Assembly (NCBI GenBank): GCA_958436475.1
Contig: CAUBKG010000035.1
Coordinates: 1 to 22,080 of the forward strand
Source: an uncultured Clostridia bacterium
Lineage (GTDB): Bacteria > Bacillota > Clostridia > Oscillospirales > Acutalibacteraceae
Reading direction: 5' to 3'
DNA length: 22,080 bases
A program made the position numbers and the translations under genes. This document shows positions 11,872 to 20,320 of this stretch, piece after piece (position 1 is the stretch's first letter; the number at the start of each line of letters is the position of its first letter). A model generated the notes under the pieces. It was given only the letters and a program-made list of their open reading frames with translations. It was not told where the DNA came from and did not search any database.

Positions 11872-12362
11872 ATTTTGGCTTCCTTTTCCTGCACCCGTTG
11901 AGCTCGATTATCCGCAGACCCTGCTCCTCCGCATACCGCCTCGTGTATGCGCTTCCGCCCGTTCCGCGCGTGCAGTAGCACACGCATGTTCCGCTGTGCT
12001 CCACCAGATGCCGGTTGCGCTTCTGCATGCACCCGTTTTCATACTCGCGCGAAACATATACCACCTTATCGGCCTTCCGGCGGATGGCTTCGTATCGGCG
12101 GGCCTCCCGCCGGGGCCATCCCTTTGTCTGGGTAAGGCAGGGCAGAACGAGTATCAGCCGGATGCAGGGGTATTTCCGTTTCAGGCGTAGAACAGCCTGC
12201 GCCGCTGGCGTTTCCGAAGCCGCGCGCCCCGCCGGTGCCGTAGTATAAAACCCCTTGCCGGACGAGGCCTTCCACCGTTTCCAGGAGGGCTCGGCGGAGC
12301 GCGGGGACTTCCTTCGGCGGTATCTCGCGGTGCCCGGTAAAACAGCAGGTTTGATCTTTCAT
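11870..12362 (-). pseudogene. SLOG-superfamily (DUF1273/YpsA-like) gene with frameshift
   Basis: Two frames together give a 163-residue SLOG/YpsA-like protein. The first begins MKDQTCCFTGHREIPPKEV (the CFTGHR nucleotide-binding motif) and runs to GTGGARGF. The second carries on as AAQAVLRLKRKYPCIRLILV and ends in VYVSREYENGC, SGTCVCYCTRGTGGSAYT. One extra base near 12217-12220 separates them; without it the frame is continuous. GGAGG precedes the ATG. Either a genuine inactivating frameshift or a sequencing error. SLOG proteins bind nucleotide-derived ligands, and this branch occurs in phages and Firmicutes chromosomes alike. Confidence 0.8.
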
Positions 12363-12386
12363 ATCCCTTTGCCTCCATAAGCTATT

Positions 12387-12459
12387 CATAGCCTAATAGT
12401 AGCATACATAGCCTATAAAGTCCATTCAAATCGTCTATTCTAAAACCAGAAACGATTTG
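12387..12459. promoter_or_regulatory. repeats in divergent XRE/SLOG control region
   Basis: CATAGCCTA occurs at 12387-12395 and again at 12407-12415, exactly 20 bp apart (two helical turns, same face). An 8-bp inverted repeat, CAAATCGT (12427-12434) and ACGATTTG (12452-12459), precedes the XRE ribosome binding site. These are operator candidates for the XRE protein. No clear -35/-10 pair could be assigned. Confidence 0.5.
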
Positions 12460-12470
12460 GAGGCGTCGCT

Positions 12471-12713
12471 ATGGATGCAGTAAAAGCGGTACGCAACCGT
12501 ATTCTTGAACTTTGCGGCCAACGGAAAATCAGCATAAACAAGCTTGCAACACTTTCTGCTCTTCCTCCGTCCAGCATCAAAAATATTCTTTATGGTAAAA
12601 GCTTGGATCCCAAGCTGAGAACCATCAAAAAAATGTGCGATGGCCTGGACATCACCCTCGGGGAATTCTTTTCCACCCCGGAGTTCGACCATTTGGAACC
12701 GGAAATCAGATAA
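12471..12713 (+). CDS. small XRE-family HTH regulator
   Basis: An 80-aa protein that is almost only an HTH domain: KISINKLATLSALPPSSIKNIL contains the scaffold and recognition helices, and TIKKMCDGLDITLGEFF the fifth helix. This single-domain layout is common in Clostridia chromosomes and mobile elements. ATG with TTGGAGG upstream. It diverges from the SLOG gene and is followed by a strong terminator. It may regulate itself, the SLOG gene, or the adjacent tail/lysis cassette; not decidable here. Confidence 0.85.
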   Translation: MDAVKAVRNRILELCGQRKISINKLATLSALPPSSIKNILYGKSLDPKLRTIKKMCDGLDITLGEFFSTPEFDHLEPEIR

Positions 12714-12736
12714 CGTGCCCCGTTTCAACCAAGCAT

Positions 12737-12770
12737 AAAAAAAGGCCCGGGAAAATTCCCGGGCCTTTTT
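12737..12770. terminator. bidirectional terminator between XRE and endolysin genes
   Basis: AAAAAGGCCCGGGAA, loop AA, TTCCCGGGCCTTTTT. A/T tracts on both sides let it stop transcription from either direction, ending the plus-strand XRE gene and the minus-strand lysis operon. Confidence 0.9.
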
Positions 12771-12788
12771 GAGGTTTCCTGCGGGCTG

Positions 12789-13850
12789 TTACACCGCCGT
12801 CAGGTCGGATGTTTTCACCGCCGTGTCGATCCCCTTTCGGTCGAGCACGGCGCGGTCGCCTTTGAGCTCATCCACCGTATAGGTTCTTCCGTAAACAAAC
12901 GAGGCGAGGCTCTTTCCTTCATAGGATTTTGCCCCCGCCTTGATCTTCACGCGGCTTCCCACCCGGATCGCGCCGGCGGAATCGGGCGCGCCGCCGTAGT
13001 AGCCGCGGATGTCTCCGTCGTTCACCCAGCAGAGGCCGTCATCCAGCAGATACGGGTTGCGCGCCCCTGCAAGGATGCGGGTGACTGTTCCGTGATTGCG
13101 GAGCATTTTATCCGCCGTGATGGCCTCGCTGATAGGATCCGTGCTGCTCTTATAGCAGGTGGAAAACACCACATGGTCCCCCAAATGGTATTTGGATGCG
13201 GGCGCCGGAGGCTGTGTTCCGGCTTGCCCGTGGCCGTTCAGCGCGGCCTCGCGGATGATGGAAGGGTAATCCCGGTAGGCCTTGTTCCGGTCCACCCGGC
13301 CGGCTACGCCTTCCACCTCGCCGCCGGACGTATACTGCCACATGCCGAATGGCTTCGAATAGCTGGGCTTCTCGCTCCACTGGGCGAGCCAGACGTCGTA
13401 CCGGCTGATCCGGTTCCAGTCCAGCTTGGTCTCGAGCCAGTGCTTGCTCGCGTATATGCTCACAAAGTAGCCGGCCCGCTCTACCGCCTCGCAAAACGTG
13501 CAGGCCACATCGGTCAGCGCGGGAACGGAAAGCCCTCCCTGCCGCTCGTTGTTTTCCACATCGAACGCCACCGGCAGGCTGAATGTTTTCCCGGAAAGCC
13601 GATCCAGGAAAAATTCCGCCTCGGCCCTTGCCCGTTCCGCCGTATCGGCCGCGCTATAATAATAAGCGCCTACATGCAGGCCCGCGGCAGCGGCGTCGGC
13701 GTAATTGTTTTCAAATAGCGGGTCTTCATTTAAGGAATAGCTTCCCCAGCCGGTATATCCGGCGCGGAGCATCACGCCCTCCACCCCCGCCGCTTTTACG
13801 CCTGCAAAATCTATCGTGCCGTTGTGCTTCGATACATCAATGATTTCCAT
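12789..13850 (-). CDS. GH25 muramidase endolysin
   Basis: A 353-aa lysozyme cutting the MurNAc-GlcNAc bond of peptidoglycan at cell lysis. The GH25 domain covers about 1-195: DVSKHNGTIDF at the start (Asp5) and AFDVEN (Asp97, Glu99) form the acidic catalytic pocket. The remainder holds two beta-rich, SH3-like wall-binding units, about 222-286 (KYHLGDHVVF to DIRGYY) and 293-353 (AIRVGSRVKI to KTSDLTAV). No signal peptide, so release depends on the holin, whose gene ends three bases upstream. AAGGAG precedes the ATG. Last gene of the cassette. Confidence 0.95.
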   Translation of the reverse strand: MEIIDVSKHNGTIDFAGVKAAGVEGVMLRAGYTGWGSYSLNEDPLFENNYADAAAAGLHVGAYYYSAADTAERARAEAEFFLDRLSGKTFSLPVAFDVENNERQGGLSVPALTDVACTFCEAVERAGYFVSIYASKHWLETKLDWNRISRYDVWLAQWSEKPSYSKPFGMWQYTSGGEVEGVAGRVDRNKAYRDYPSIIREAALNGHGQAGTQPPAPASKYHLGDHVVFSTCYKSSTDPISEAITADKMLRNHGTVTRILAGARNPYLLDDGLCWVNDGDIRGYYGGAPDSAGAIRVGSRVKIKAGAKSYEGKSLASFVYGRTYTVDELKGDRAVLDRKGIDTAVKTSDLTAV

Positions 13851-13853
13851 TGC

Positions 13854-14159
13854 CTAATTCTCCTTTTTACTTTGTTTGAAAAGCTGATGGACGTATACGC
13901 TTCCACCGGCGCATAAAATACCCTGCGTTACTCCGCTAAAGAGGAGCGCCATTGCCGACTGAACGGAGGTAACCGTGCTCACCGATACCATATACACAAG
14001 GGAAAGCGCCACGCCGAACGCGCCGAGAAGCAGCGGGATCCACTTGTTGTTTACCCATTCGGCTTTTTTGAGCCCGGCTCCGATCAGGAACAAAACGGGA
14101 ATCAAAACGACCAGCTCGGGGCGGATAAATTCCTTCAGTATCTCCGAAATGTTTTCCAT
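13854..14159 (-). CDS. phage holin
   Basis: A 101-aa protein with three hydrophobic segments, about residues 16-29, 39-58 and 67-89, and a Lys-rich C terminus (FKQSKKEN), matching the phi105-like holin type. It would open the membrane to release the endolysin encoded next. ATG (MENISEIL) chosen because AAGGAGG lies eight bases before it; an upstream GTG abuts that site. The untranslated leader can fold in two exclusive ways, one covering part of the ribosome binding site. Confidence 0.85.
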   Translation of the reverse strand: MENISEILKEFIRPELVVLIPVLFLIGAGLKKAEWVNNKWIPLLLGAFGVALSLVYMVSVSTVTSVQSAMALLFSGVTQGILCAGGSVYVHQLFKQSKKEN

Positions 14160-14167
14160 ACCATACA

Positions 14168-14205
14168 CCTCCTTCCGGTCCGGAAGCCGGAAAGCACCGG
14201 CTTCC
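14168..14205 (-). promoter_or_regulatory. alternative hairpins at the holin ribosome binding site
   Basis: Transcribed leftwards, GGAAGCCGG pairs with CCGGCTTCC (14182-14205, six-base loop). The 3' arm of that stem also belongs to a second palindrome, CTTCCGGACCGGAAG (14172-14186), whose distal arm takes the first bases of the AAGGAGG site (14168-14174). The two structures exclude each other, so holin translation could be tuned by which one forms. Confidence 0.45.
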
Positions 14206-14219
14206 TATCATACATCATA

Positions 14220-14507
14220 TTAAAAAATCTGAGAAAAGAGAAAACCGACCCCTGCGGACACCATTGCCGTAAGCACGGTGGTAGCCACCAGATCCCACCG
14301 GCGGGCGGGCTGTTCCGAAAGCTTTTTGATTTCCTTTTCATGCTGCTCCAGGTGCTCATTGGTGTGCTTGAGCTCGGTGGTGAGCTGCACGAGGGTCGCG
14401 CTGATGGTGCGGATCTCCGTTACAATGGGCCGCAGGTCGTCCACCTGGTGCTGAAGGGATTTGATATGCTGGTCATGGCGCTCCAGCATAATATTTATCT
14501 CTTCCAT
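14220..14507 (-). CDS. XhlA-like holin accessory protein
   Basis: A 95-aa protein: a long N-terminal coiled coil (residues 3-66, MLERHDQHIKSLQHQVDDLR, LKHTNEHLEQHEKEIKKLSE) and one C-terminal transmembrane helix (about 73-92, VATTVLTAMVSAGVGFLFSQ). This is the plan of XhlA/haemolysin-type proteins that assist holins in Bacillus and Clostridium phages. Placed between the tail genes and the holin, as expected. Start at MEEINIML; ribosome binding site GGGGAGACG. Confidence 0.8.
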   Translation of the reverse strand: MEEINIMLERHDQHIKSLQHQVDDLRPIVTEIRTISATLVQLTTELKHTNEHLEQHEKEIKKLSEQPARRWDLVATTVLTAMVSAGVGFLFSQIF

Positions 14508-14521
14508 CGGCGCGTCTCCCC

Positions 14522-15745
14522 TTATGCAAGATATTTCCTGATCTCACCGGCAAAAATCTTCGCCAGCACCTGATGGCCCGCGGCGGAGGGATGCAGGCCG
14601 TCCGCATACAGCGGCTCCTTTCCGGCCGCCGTAAGCTCGGCGTCCAGCGCCTGCGGCATCAGCCCGGCGTTATACAGGTCAAGCACCGGAATGCCGTATT
14701 TCGCGGCGCATTGCCTTATGATACTGTTTTTATGGAGGATGGACTCATTTCCCGCGCCGGAAGTCTGCCGCGGCAGGATGGTCGTGACGATAATCGGGAT
14801 ATACGGGTGCTTGAGCTTCGCCAGCCGCAGAGTGGCGTTCACTGCGCCCGCGAAGGTGGTGCGGTCGGTGCTGTCCGTATCCGTGCTGCCGTCGTAATTG
14901 TCGTTCGTGCCTCCGAGGATGGTCAAAATGTCGATCTCCGCGGACGCCGCCTCCACCTGCTCATACATCGTCGGGATGGTGATGCCCTCCCGCGTCATAT
15001 ATGCGGCGCCCGAGCTTGCATACACGAGCTCGGTAATACCGAGCTTTTTTCGCACCTCCGCCGCATACCGTTCCCCCTCCGGGAACAGTGTGCTGTCTCC
15101 CACCGTGAAGCCGTATCCGGCGGTGATGCTGTCGCCGCAGGCGGCCCAGCGTTTGCCCGAAATGCCCGAGCTTTTCGGTAGCCATTTAGGATTAAGGTGC
15201 AGTCCTTCATATTCATGGTAATCCACCGGCACGTCCGACTTTGCAAGCTGGATCTTGCTCTCACTCTCCGCCTCGCGCTGGTCGATCCACGGCAGGCGCA
15301 GGTATCTTGTATCTGCCGTTGTGGTGAGCATGGTGCTCTGGCCCTCGAAGGCGGAAAGGTTTACCACGTTTCCGTCCGCATCCAGCTCCGCATATCGTGG
15401 AGGATGAATTCCATATCCAAAATTGGATAGATATCTCAAATGATAGGAGGTCTCCGGCTCCACCGGGATATAATCGAGCACCGCATACTTTTTCGGATTG
15501 TTGCCGTACTGGCTGCACCGGATCACGTTTCCGGCCGCGTCCAGGTCGAGGCCATATCGGATCCGGCTGTTGTCCACGAGGTTCACCCCCTTCGGGATGA
15601 GGATTCCCGCACAGCGCAGGAACGGCTCGTCTATTTCTTTTGCGGCCTCCGGCGGGCGAAGCGCCTTTTCCGCCGCCCTGCCGTATTCCGCCGCTTCTTC
15701 GTCCATATAGGTTCCGTTTTTGAGCTTGCGTCCGTATTCCATCAT
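14522..15745 (-). CDS. tail-associated SGNH/GDSL hydrolase
   Basis: A 407-aa virion-type esterase. Residues about 45-190 are beta-rich and resemble a carbohydrate- or tail-attachment module. The SGNH domain follows: GDSITAGYG with nucleophile Ser206, GGTND (278-282) and DGLHPSAAGH with Asp382 and His385, so the active site is complete. Such tail hydrolases deacylate surface polysaccharides or teichoic acid decorations during adsorption. ATG (MMEYGRKL) has AAAGGAG nine bases before it; a longer frame runs into the upstream gene. It follows the BppU-like gene directly. Confidence 0.88.
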   Translation of the reverse strand: MMEYGRKLKNGTYMDEEAAEYGRAAEKALRPPEAAKEIDEPFLRCAGILIPKGVNLVDNSRIRYGLDLDAAGNVIRCSQYGNNPKKYAVLDYIPVEPETSYHLRYLSNFGYGIHPPRYAELDADGNVVNLSAFEGQSTMLTTTADTRYLRLPWIDQREAESESKIQLAKSDVPVDYHEYEGLHLNPKWLPKSSGISGKRWAACGDSITAGYGFTVGDSTLFPEGERYAAEVRKKLGITELVYASSGAAYMTREGITIPTMYEQVEAASAEIDILTILGGTNDNYDGSTDTDSTDRTTFAGAVNATLRLAKLKHPYIPIIVTTILPRQTSGAGNESILHKNSIIRQCAAKYGIPVLDLYNAGLMPQALDAELTAAGKEPLYADGLHPSAAGHQVLAKIFAGEIRKYLA

Positions 15746-15749
15746 TGTG

Positions 15750-17309
15750 TTACGCTCCTTTAATTGTAATCGTATCTCCCGGCTGAAGGCTCCCGCCCAC
15801 GCCGATATCCGCCGCATATTCCGAGATCCTTTTCGTTCCCGGCGCATAACGCCTCATAACGCTATGGGACACTTCTCCCGCACGCCCGGCGGTAATCACA
15901 GCCTCGCTCAGCCCGGAAAGCACGCGTCCGTCATGCCGGTCAATTTCAACGAGGTCAACTCCCTCCTCCAGTGTCGTTTCCAGCAACGTCACATCGCCTG
16001 TTTTCACCTCGGCCCGGGCGGTACAGGCCGCTCCCCTGCCGGAACGATATAAGAGCCTTCCTCCTGCATATACCGGTATCTCAATGCCTCCGGAAGCGCA
16101 AGTGCTCTCCGTATACTGATATGGCTTCAGGGAAAGGCCCAGATCGGTTCCCTCGGCATTTTCCGGGAGATCATAAGGGTTTCCCTCGTTGATTTCATAA
16201 CGGATCTCCGCATCACCGTATATGGCCGAAATAGCCGTCCATTTAATTTTAATGTACGGGCAGGAGGCGGTAAAAAGGTAAGACCGCTGGGCGGTTGCAT
16301 TATTGTTGTGGCTGAATATCACAGCCCCTTCCGTTCCTGACTCCCCGTCGCATTCGATAATACTGAACGTTCCGGTGCTGACCGAGGAATTTGAAACTTC
16401 CCGCGTGATGGTATATGGTTGGTTTACAGAAAGCGCAATGACCGGCGTCGTGACCGTTGCTCCCGAGCCCTTGCAGGTGATATGGATCGCCCCGTCTTCC
16501 GTCACTCTGTCGATAACGGTTTTCGAGCTGTTGGCCGTGCTCCACTCCGCCGCCGTTTTCGGATCAAACAGGTTGAGCCCCATGCTTACGATGGTAACGG
16601 TATCCTCTCCGTCGTAGTCCTCCAGTCGGACCGAAGCGGGCGTTTCCTCTTCGGCGCCAATGGGCACCGTGCAGGGCAGGGAAAGCGTGCGCATCCGGGC
16701 AACGCCGCCGGGGAACCCGCGCGGCCCGGTGGGGCCGGTGGGGCCCGTGTTACCTTTGTCTCCCTTCAGGTTTCCCGCCTCGAGGTCAGAGAGGATCTGA
16801 TGATATATCTCCGCTGCCTTATCCGCGGCGGCTTCGGCCGCGTCCGCCTGCGCCTGCGCGCGGCCCGCAGCATCCGACACCTCACTCATCGCGCGGGTCA
16901 AGGCTGTGAATTCATTGGTGCTTTCAATCGCTTCGTCGTCCCTCACGGTCGGGGATACCAGTATCTCATCCGTGCACAGCGTGGATAAAACCGAATTTTC
17001 CGGGCCGTATATGGTGATCTCGCATTGCAGGCGGCCTGCCTCTGCCAGCGTTTGGTCGGTAAGTTCCACCGAAATCACGCCGTTTGCGGCGTCGATGATG
17101 GAAGCGTCGTTGTATACCCCCTTCCAGGATGGCTTTTTGGCATAAAAAACGGCCCGGCATCCGGTGAGATCCACCGGGGCCGAGTCGCACGTCACAGTCA
17201 CCTCCAGCCTCCTGCTGCCCGCGTCCCCCTGTTTGGCATAACGCGTCCCGTTATGGATGCGCTGGTTGGTGTCAAGATTGAGTTTGATGCAGTTTTCAGG
17301 CATTTTCAT
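15750..17309 (-). CDS. BppU-type baseplate upper protein with collagen-like stretch
   Basis: A 519-aa protein. The N-terminal 130 residues have the BppU fold signature (NGTRYAKQGDAGSRRLEVTV, LTGCRAVFYAKKPSWKG) that attaches receptor-binding parts to the baseplate. Then comes an Ala-rich coiled coil (about 150-185), a short Gly-X-Y collagen-like stretch (GDKGNTGPTGPTGPRGFPGG) and a beta-rich C-terminal region resembling a receptor- or carbohydrate-binding module. The start overlaps the tail-tip gene by 14 bases with AAGGAG upstream; a second Met two codons on is possible. It probably carries host specificity. Confidence 0.85.
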   Translation of the reverse strand: MKMPENCIKLNLDTNQRIHNGTRYAKQGDAGSRRLEVTVTCDSAPVDLTGCRAVFYAKKPSWKGVYNDASIIDAANGVISVELTDQTLAEAGRLQCEITIYGPENSVLSTLCTDEILVSPTVRDDEAIESTNEFTALTRAMSEVSDAAGRAQAQADAAEAAADKAAEIYHQILSDLEAGNLKGDKGNTGPTGPTGPRGFPGGVARMRTLSLPCTVPIGAEEETPASVRLEDYDGEDTVTIVSMGLNLFDPKTAAEWSTANSSKTVIDRVTEDGAIHITCKGSGATVTTPVIALSVNQPYTITREVSNSSVSTGTFSIIECDGESGTEGAVIFSHNNNATAQRSYLFTASCPYIKIKWTAISAIYGDAEIRYEINEGNPYDLPENAEGTDLGLSLKPYQYTESTCASGGIEIPVYAGGRLLYRSGRGAACTARAEVKTGDVTLLETTLEEGVDLVEIDRHDGRVLSGLSEAVITAGRAGEVSHSVMRRYAPGTKRISEYAADIGVGGSLQPGDTITIKGA

Positions 17310-19536
17310 CGTTCTCCTTTTTTTGTTTGATTTGGATGGGCGGCTTCGGCGGAATAGGATCGATGCACTCGGTAATAAGCGTCTCCTCATACTGCCGGAT
17401 TTGTTCCTCCGCCGCCGGTGCAGAGAGAGGCGCAGGGTTCCCGGGAAGCGCCGGTGCCAAGGTATCCATCCGGGATTTGAGCGCATCCACCTCCGCTTTC
17501 AGCTCCTGTATGGCCTTGGACATCACGGGGATCAGCCGCCGCTCATCCATCTGGTAGACTTCGTTCCCCTCCTCGCCGACCTTCAGCACATATGCGGGAT
17601 TCACCTCCTCCATTTCCTGGGCAATATATCCGCAGGCCTCTGTTTCCCCACTGTTTTTCCACTCAAATGTCCGATGTTTCCACTTCATCAGCTCGTCGAG
17701 CGCACACAGGGCAGACGGCGCAATATTTTTTTTGAGCCTGCCGTCGGAATCCCACGTCGTTATCCCCTTTGCGAACTGGCTTTCCGTTCCGTAATTCACA
17801 AGGAGCTGGACATACTGCTTGCCTGATATGTATTCCAGTGCGTGGGGAGAACCGGGAGAAGAGCAATACACCAGATTTCTGACGCTGTTGATGGAGTGCC
17901 CCCTCATATTCAGATCACAGCCGACGCTCAGATTGCTGTCGAGCCCGCTTGTTCCCGGCCTGGCGTATGAAAGCATGATGGTATAAACATCGTCTCCCGG
18001 ATTTTTTTTGCACGCCCAGCACATGTAATTTCCTCGTGTATCGAGATCAAATTCGATCCCTTTCATAGACGGATAATCCTTCAATTGATTGGTCCCGGCT
18101 TTTCCCAGATAATCTCCTTTTTCAAAGAAGTGCTGGCCTGTATTATCAAACTTCATAGAAGTAGTACCATCGCTGTTATACATATAAAGGGCGGATCCAT
18201 TCAAATCAAACCGCAGCATCCCGTTCTGAGACTGCAGCACACCGCCCCGAACCAGGTTTGCGCTCAAGGTTCCGGCCAGGATAAAATCAGCCACGATTTT
18301 GCCGTCCATGGTAATGGCGGTGGTGTATGGGCCACTCACGCCGTTGCGGGAAAAGGCAAAGCCGTTAACATTCCACCGCCATACCTTCTGTGCAGTGCTC
18401 ATGTCGGCCGCGTCCATAATAAGGATTTCCTCCGGCACGCCGTTGATGGTGCGTATCACCACATGCCCGCCCGCGGCTCCGGTCATGAGGCCTGTTGCGC
18501 GGTCTATCTCGGTCTGGAGCTCAGATTTCGTCTGTGCGCTGGTGTTTTTTAAATCGTCGTAAACCTTTTGGATGGAGCTTTCGATCCTCGGCGAGGAGGC
18601 GGAAAGCGTCACCACATCCTTATCCCGCCGCGCAGGGTATTCCTTGTATTCGATCACCCGGTGATTCACACGCGTTTTGCGCCGGCCGTCCAGAAGCGTC
18701 ACGGCCTTGTAAAGCCAGATGTCTCCATACAGGTTGGCAGCGTCGCATTCATACGAACGGGAAGGGAAGGCAAGCTCCTTGAGTTTTTTCCTGGCCGCCG
18801 CCAAAAGCTCTGTGGGCGTTGTGCATTTCGTATCCTTCCAGCCGATGGAAATCACCCGGTCGGAATAGGAGTTATCCTCCACATATTCCTTTCCCCCGTT
18901 CACCGAGGCAAAAGTGATATCGTCCTTTCCCCAGGCATAGAGCCGGGTGGCAAACCCCTTGGAGCTTCCGTTGAACCCGACGCTGCGGAGGTTAAGGCCA
19001 GAGAGTAGGAACTCGCCGGACGGCGTGTAGGAATCGGGATCGATCACAAGAAGGGTGCGGCTCTTCGCATTGAAATTCACCGTTATGTCATAAAGCTCGG
19101 CCGCCTTGTAAAGGATCGCCTCTGCGGTAACCGCTTCCAGCGGCTTGCCACCGGAGGCTTCCAGCGTCATACGCTTGTTGGATACGCCCGCGCCGGAAAT
19201 CTTCCAGCCCTCGGGGCATATCTGTGTAAGCAGCTCCGAAAGCAGCAGGTTTTCGGCACGGTATTCCTTCCACACTCTTTTACGCCAGTCGTCGATGTCG
19301 ATCTCGCAGTCTATCTGGGCCACTCCGCCATGCTCGTCAATATCCTTTATGATATACCGGTTCTCCGCCGTGCCGATCCGGATCTCCTCGCCGATCAGCG
19401 GGTAGCATTCGTGCTCCGGCGAGATGTCGAAGGAAAGCGTGTCCTTCCCGTTGTATTTATGCACCACAAACCACTTGTCGTCCGGGATGGAGAGCGGCAC
19501 GGCGCTGCTTTGGTCAGGGCTGTAAATTGTCAGCAT
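17296..19536 (-). CDS. tail-tip (Tal/endopeptidase-type) protein with S74 chaperone domain
   Basis: A 746-aa structural protein. The first 330 residues resemble phage tail endopeptidase/Tal hub proteins. The middle (about 350-590) is a beta-rich spike including NGVSGPYTTAITMDGKIVAD. The C terminus has a Peptidase_S74 intramolecular chaperone, beginning at SDGRLKKNI (Ser597, Lys602, the Ser-Lys dyad) and including GYIAQEMEEVNPAYV, then a coiled coil and a Pro-rich end. S74 domains trimerise the spike and cut themselves off before the Ser. The S74 domain is followed by an unusually long tail of about 60 residues. It begins 11 bases after the distal tail gene. Confidence 0.88.
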   Translation of the reverse strand: MLTIYSPDQSSAVPLSIPDDKWFVVHKYNGKDTLSFDISPEHECYPLIGEEIRIGTAENRYIIKDIDEHGGVAQIDCEIDIDDWRKRVWKEYRAENLLLSELLTQICPEGWKISGAGVSNKRMTLEASGGKPLEAVTAEAILYKAAELYDITVNFNAKSRTLLVIDPDSYTPSGEFLLSGLNLRSVGFNGSSKGFATRLYAWGKDDITFASVNGGKEYVEDNSYSDRVISIGWKDTKCTTPTELLAAARKKLKELAFPSRSYECDAANLYGDIWLYKAVTLLDGRRKTRVNHRVIEYKEYPARRDKDVVTLSASSPRIESSIQKVYDDLKNTSAQTKSELQTEIDRATGLMTGAAGGHVVIRTINGVPEEILIMDAADMSTAQKVWRWNVNGFAFSRNGVSGPYTTAITMDGKIVADFILAGTLSANLVRGGVLQSQNGMLRFDLNGSALYMYNSDGTTSMKFDNTGQHFFEKGDYLGKAGTNQLKDYPSMKGIEFDLDTRGNYMCWACKKNPGDDVYTIMLSYARPGTSGLDSNLSVGCDLNMRGHSINSVRNLVYCSSPGSPHALEYISGKQYVQLLVNYGTESQFAKGITTWDSDGRLKKNIAPSALCALDELMKWKHRTFEWKNSGETEACGYIAQEMEEVNPAYVLKVGEEGNEVYQMDERRLIPVMSKAIQELKAEVDALKSRMDTLAPALPGNPAPLSAPAAEEQIRQYEETLITECIDPIPPKPPIQIKQKKENDENA

Positions 19537-19547
19537 ATGGTTTCACC

Positions 19548-20285
19548 TCACAAAAAAACAGGATAAAAGGACGCCTTTACCTGAACGTCGCCATAAATCG
19601 ATATGGTATTTTCCCCGGGGCTTGCCTTCGGAAAACTGATCAGATTCGTATCCAAAAAGCGATTGATTCCTCCTGAGGTAACCGTTCCGGCAATGCCGTC
19701 GATAAGAAACGGCACATTGGCTTCCAGATTGTGAATCACGATTCCCGCAACGTATACGGAGCCGATGTCCTCCCCGGAAGTGATTTCCAGTCGCAGCCCC
19801 GATTCCGTGTTTCCGGGGTTGAAAAATGACCCGGAAAGGGTCCCTCCCGAGTGAAATATCACTTCTCTCAGCGGCAGCCTCCGCACCACGGCAAATGATG
19901 CGGTCACAAGATAATAGGGCTCCACGCCGGTGGCCTTGCAGGAAAACGAGGTCAGAACCGCAGGGTATTCGAACCGCGTGTCATCCGGGATCAAAACACA
20001 CCGGCTGAGCGCGTTCTGCAGACCGGATACGTTGATCTGTGCCTCCTCTGCCGATGGTCCCCCCACATAGAAGGACGCCTCCGCCTCCTTCGGCTCGATT
20101 TCCACTCCAAATTGCTCAAAGCTGCTTTTCCCCGCAGCCACCCAGTAATCGGACTTGAGCTTTCCCTGGGAAACGGAAAACTCGATCAGGTCGGCATTGT
20201 AGCGGTCGTACACGTCTTCCCCGTCTACATAAAAGGGGGTGCCGGTACGCATATCCCGCTGGAAATACCTTGCGTTGTAATCCAT
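19548..20285 (-). CDS. distal tail protein (Dit)
   Basis: A 245-aa protein matching siphovirus Dit/tail-component proteins: an N-terminal beta core (about 1-130) with DYWVAAGKSSFEQFGVEIEP and SFSCKATGVEPYYLVTASFAVV, and a galectin-like C-terminal domain (about 140-245; GLRLEITSGEDIGSVYVAGI, GINRFLDTNLISFPKASPGE). It forms the hub linking tail tube to tail tip. ATG has AAAGGAG upstream. It is the first gene of the cassette: a terminator sits 36 bases upstream, and no tape-measure gene precedes it. Confidence 0.85.
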   Translation of the reverse strand: MDYNARYFQRDMRTGTPFYVDGEDVYDRYNADLIEFSVSQGKLKSDYWVAAGKSSFEQFGVEIEPKEAEASFYVGGPSAEEAQINVSGLQNALSRCVLIPDDTRFEYPAVLTSFSCKATGVEPYYLVTASFAVVRRLPLREVIFHSGGTLSGSFFNPGNTESGLRLEITSGEDIGSVYVAGIVIHNLEANVPFLIDGIAGTVTSGGINRFLDTNLISFPKASPGENTISIYGDVQVKASFYPVFL

Positions 20286-20320
20286 CAGTCACGCCATCTC
20301 CTTTAATTTTTTCGTATAAG

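Noticed and set aside
11724..12032. Minus-strand open frame across the tRNA-Lys remnant
   Set aside because: It contains SEIRTPDTLIK, a known false translation of a tRNA-Lys 3' end, and it overlaps the terminator and the SLOG gene in another frame.
13092..13718. 208-codon plus-strand frame over the endolysin gene
   Set aside because: Antisense to a complete GH25 enzyme, without a recognisable domain. High-GC shadow.
16419..16988. 189-codon plus-strand frame over the BppU-like gene
   Set aside because: Arg/Gly-rich shadow of a coding region with collagen-like and Ala-rich repeats; no domain or ribosome binding site.
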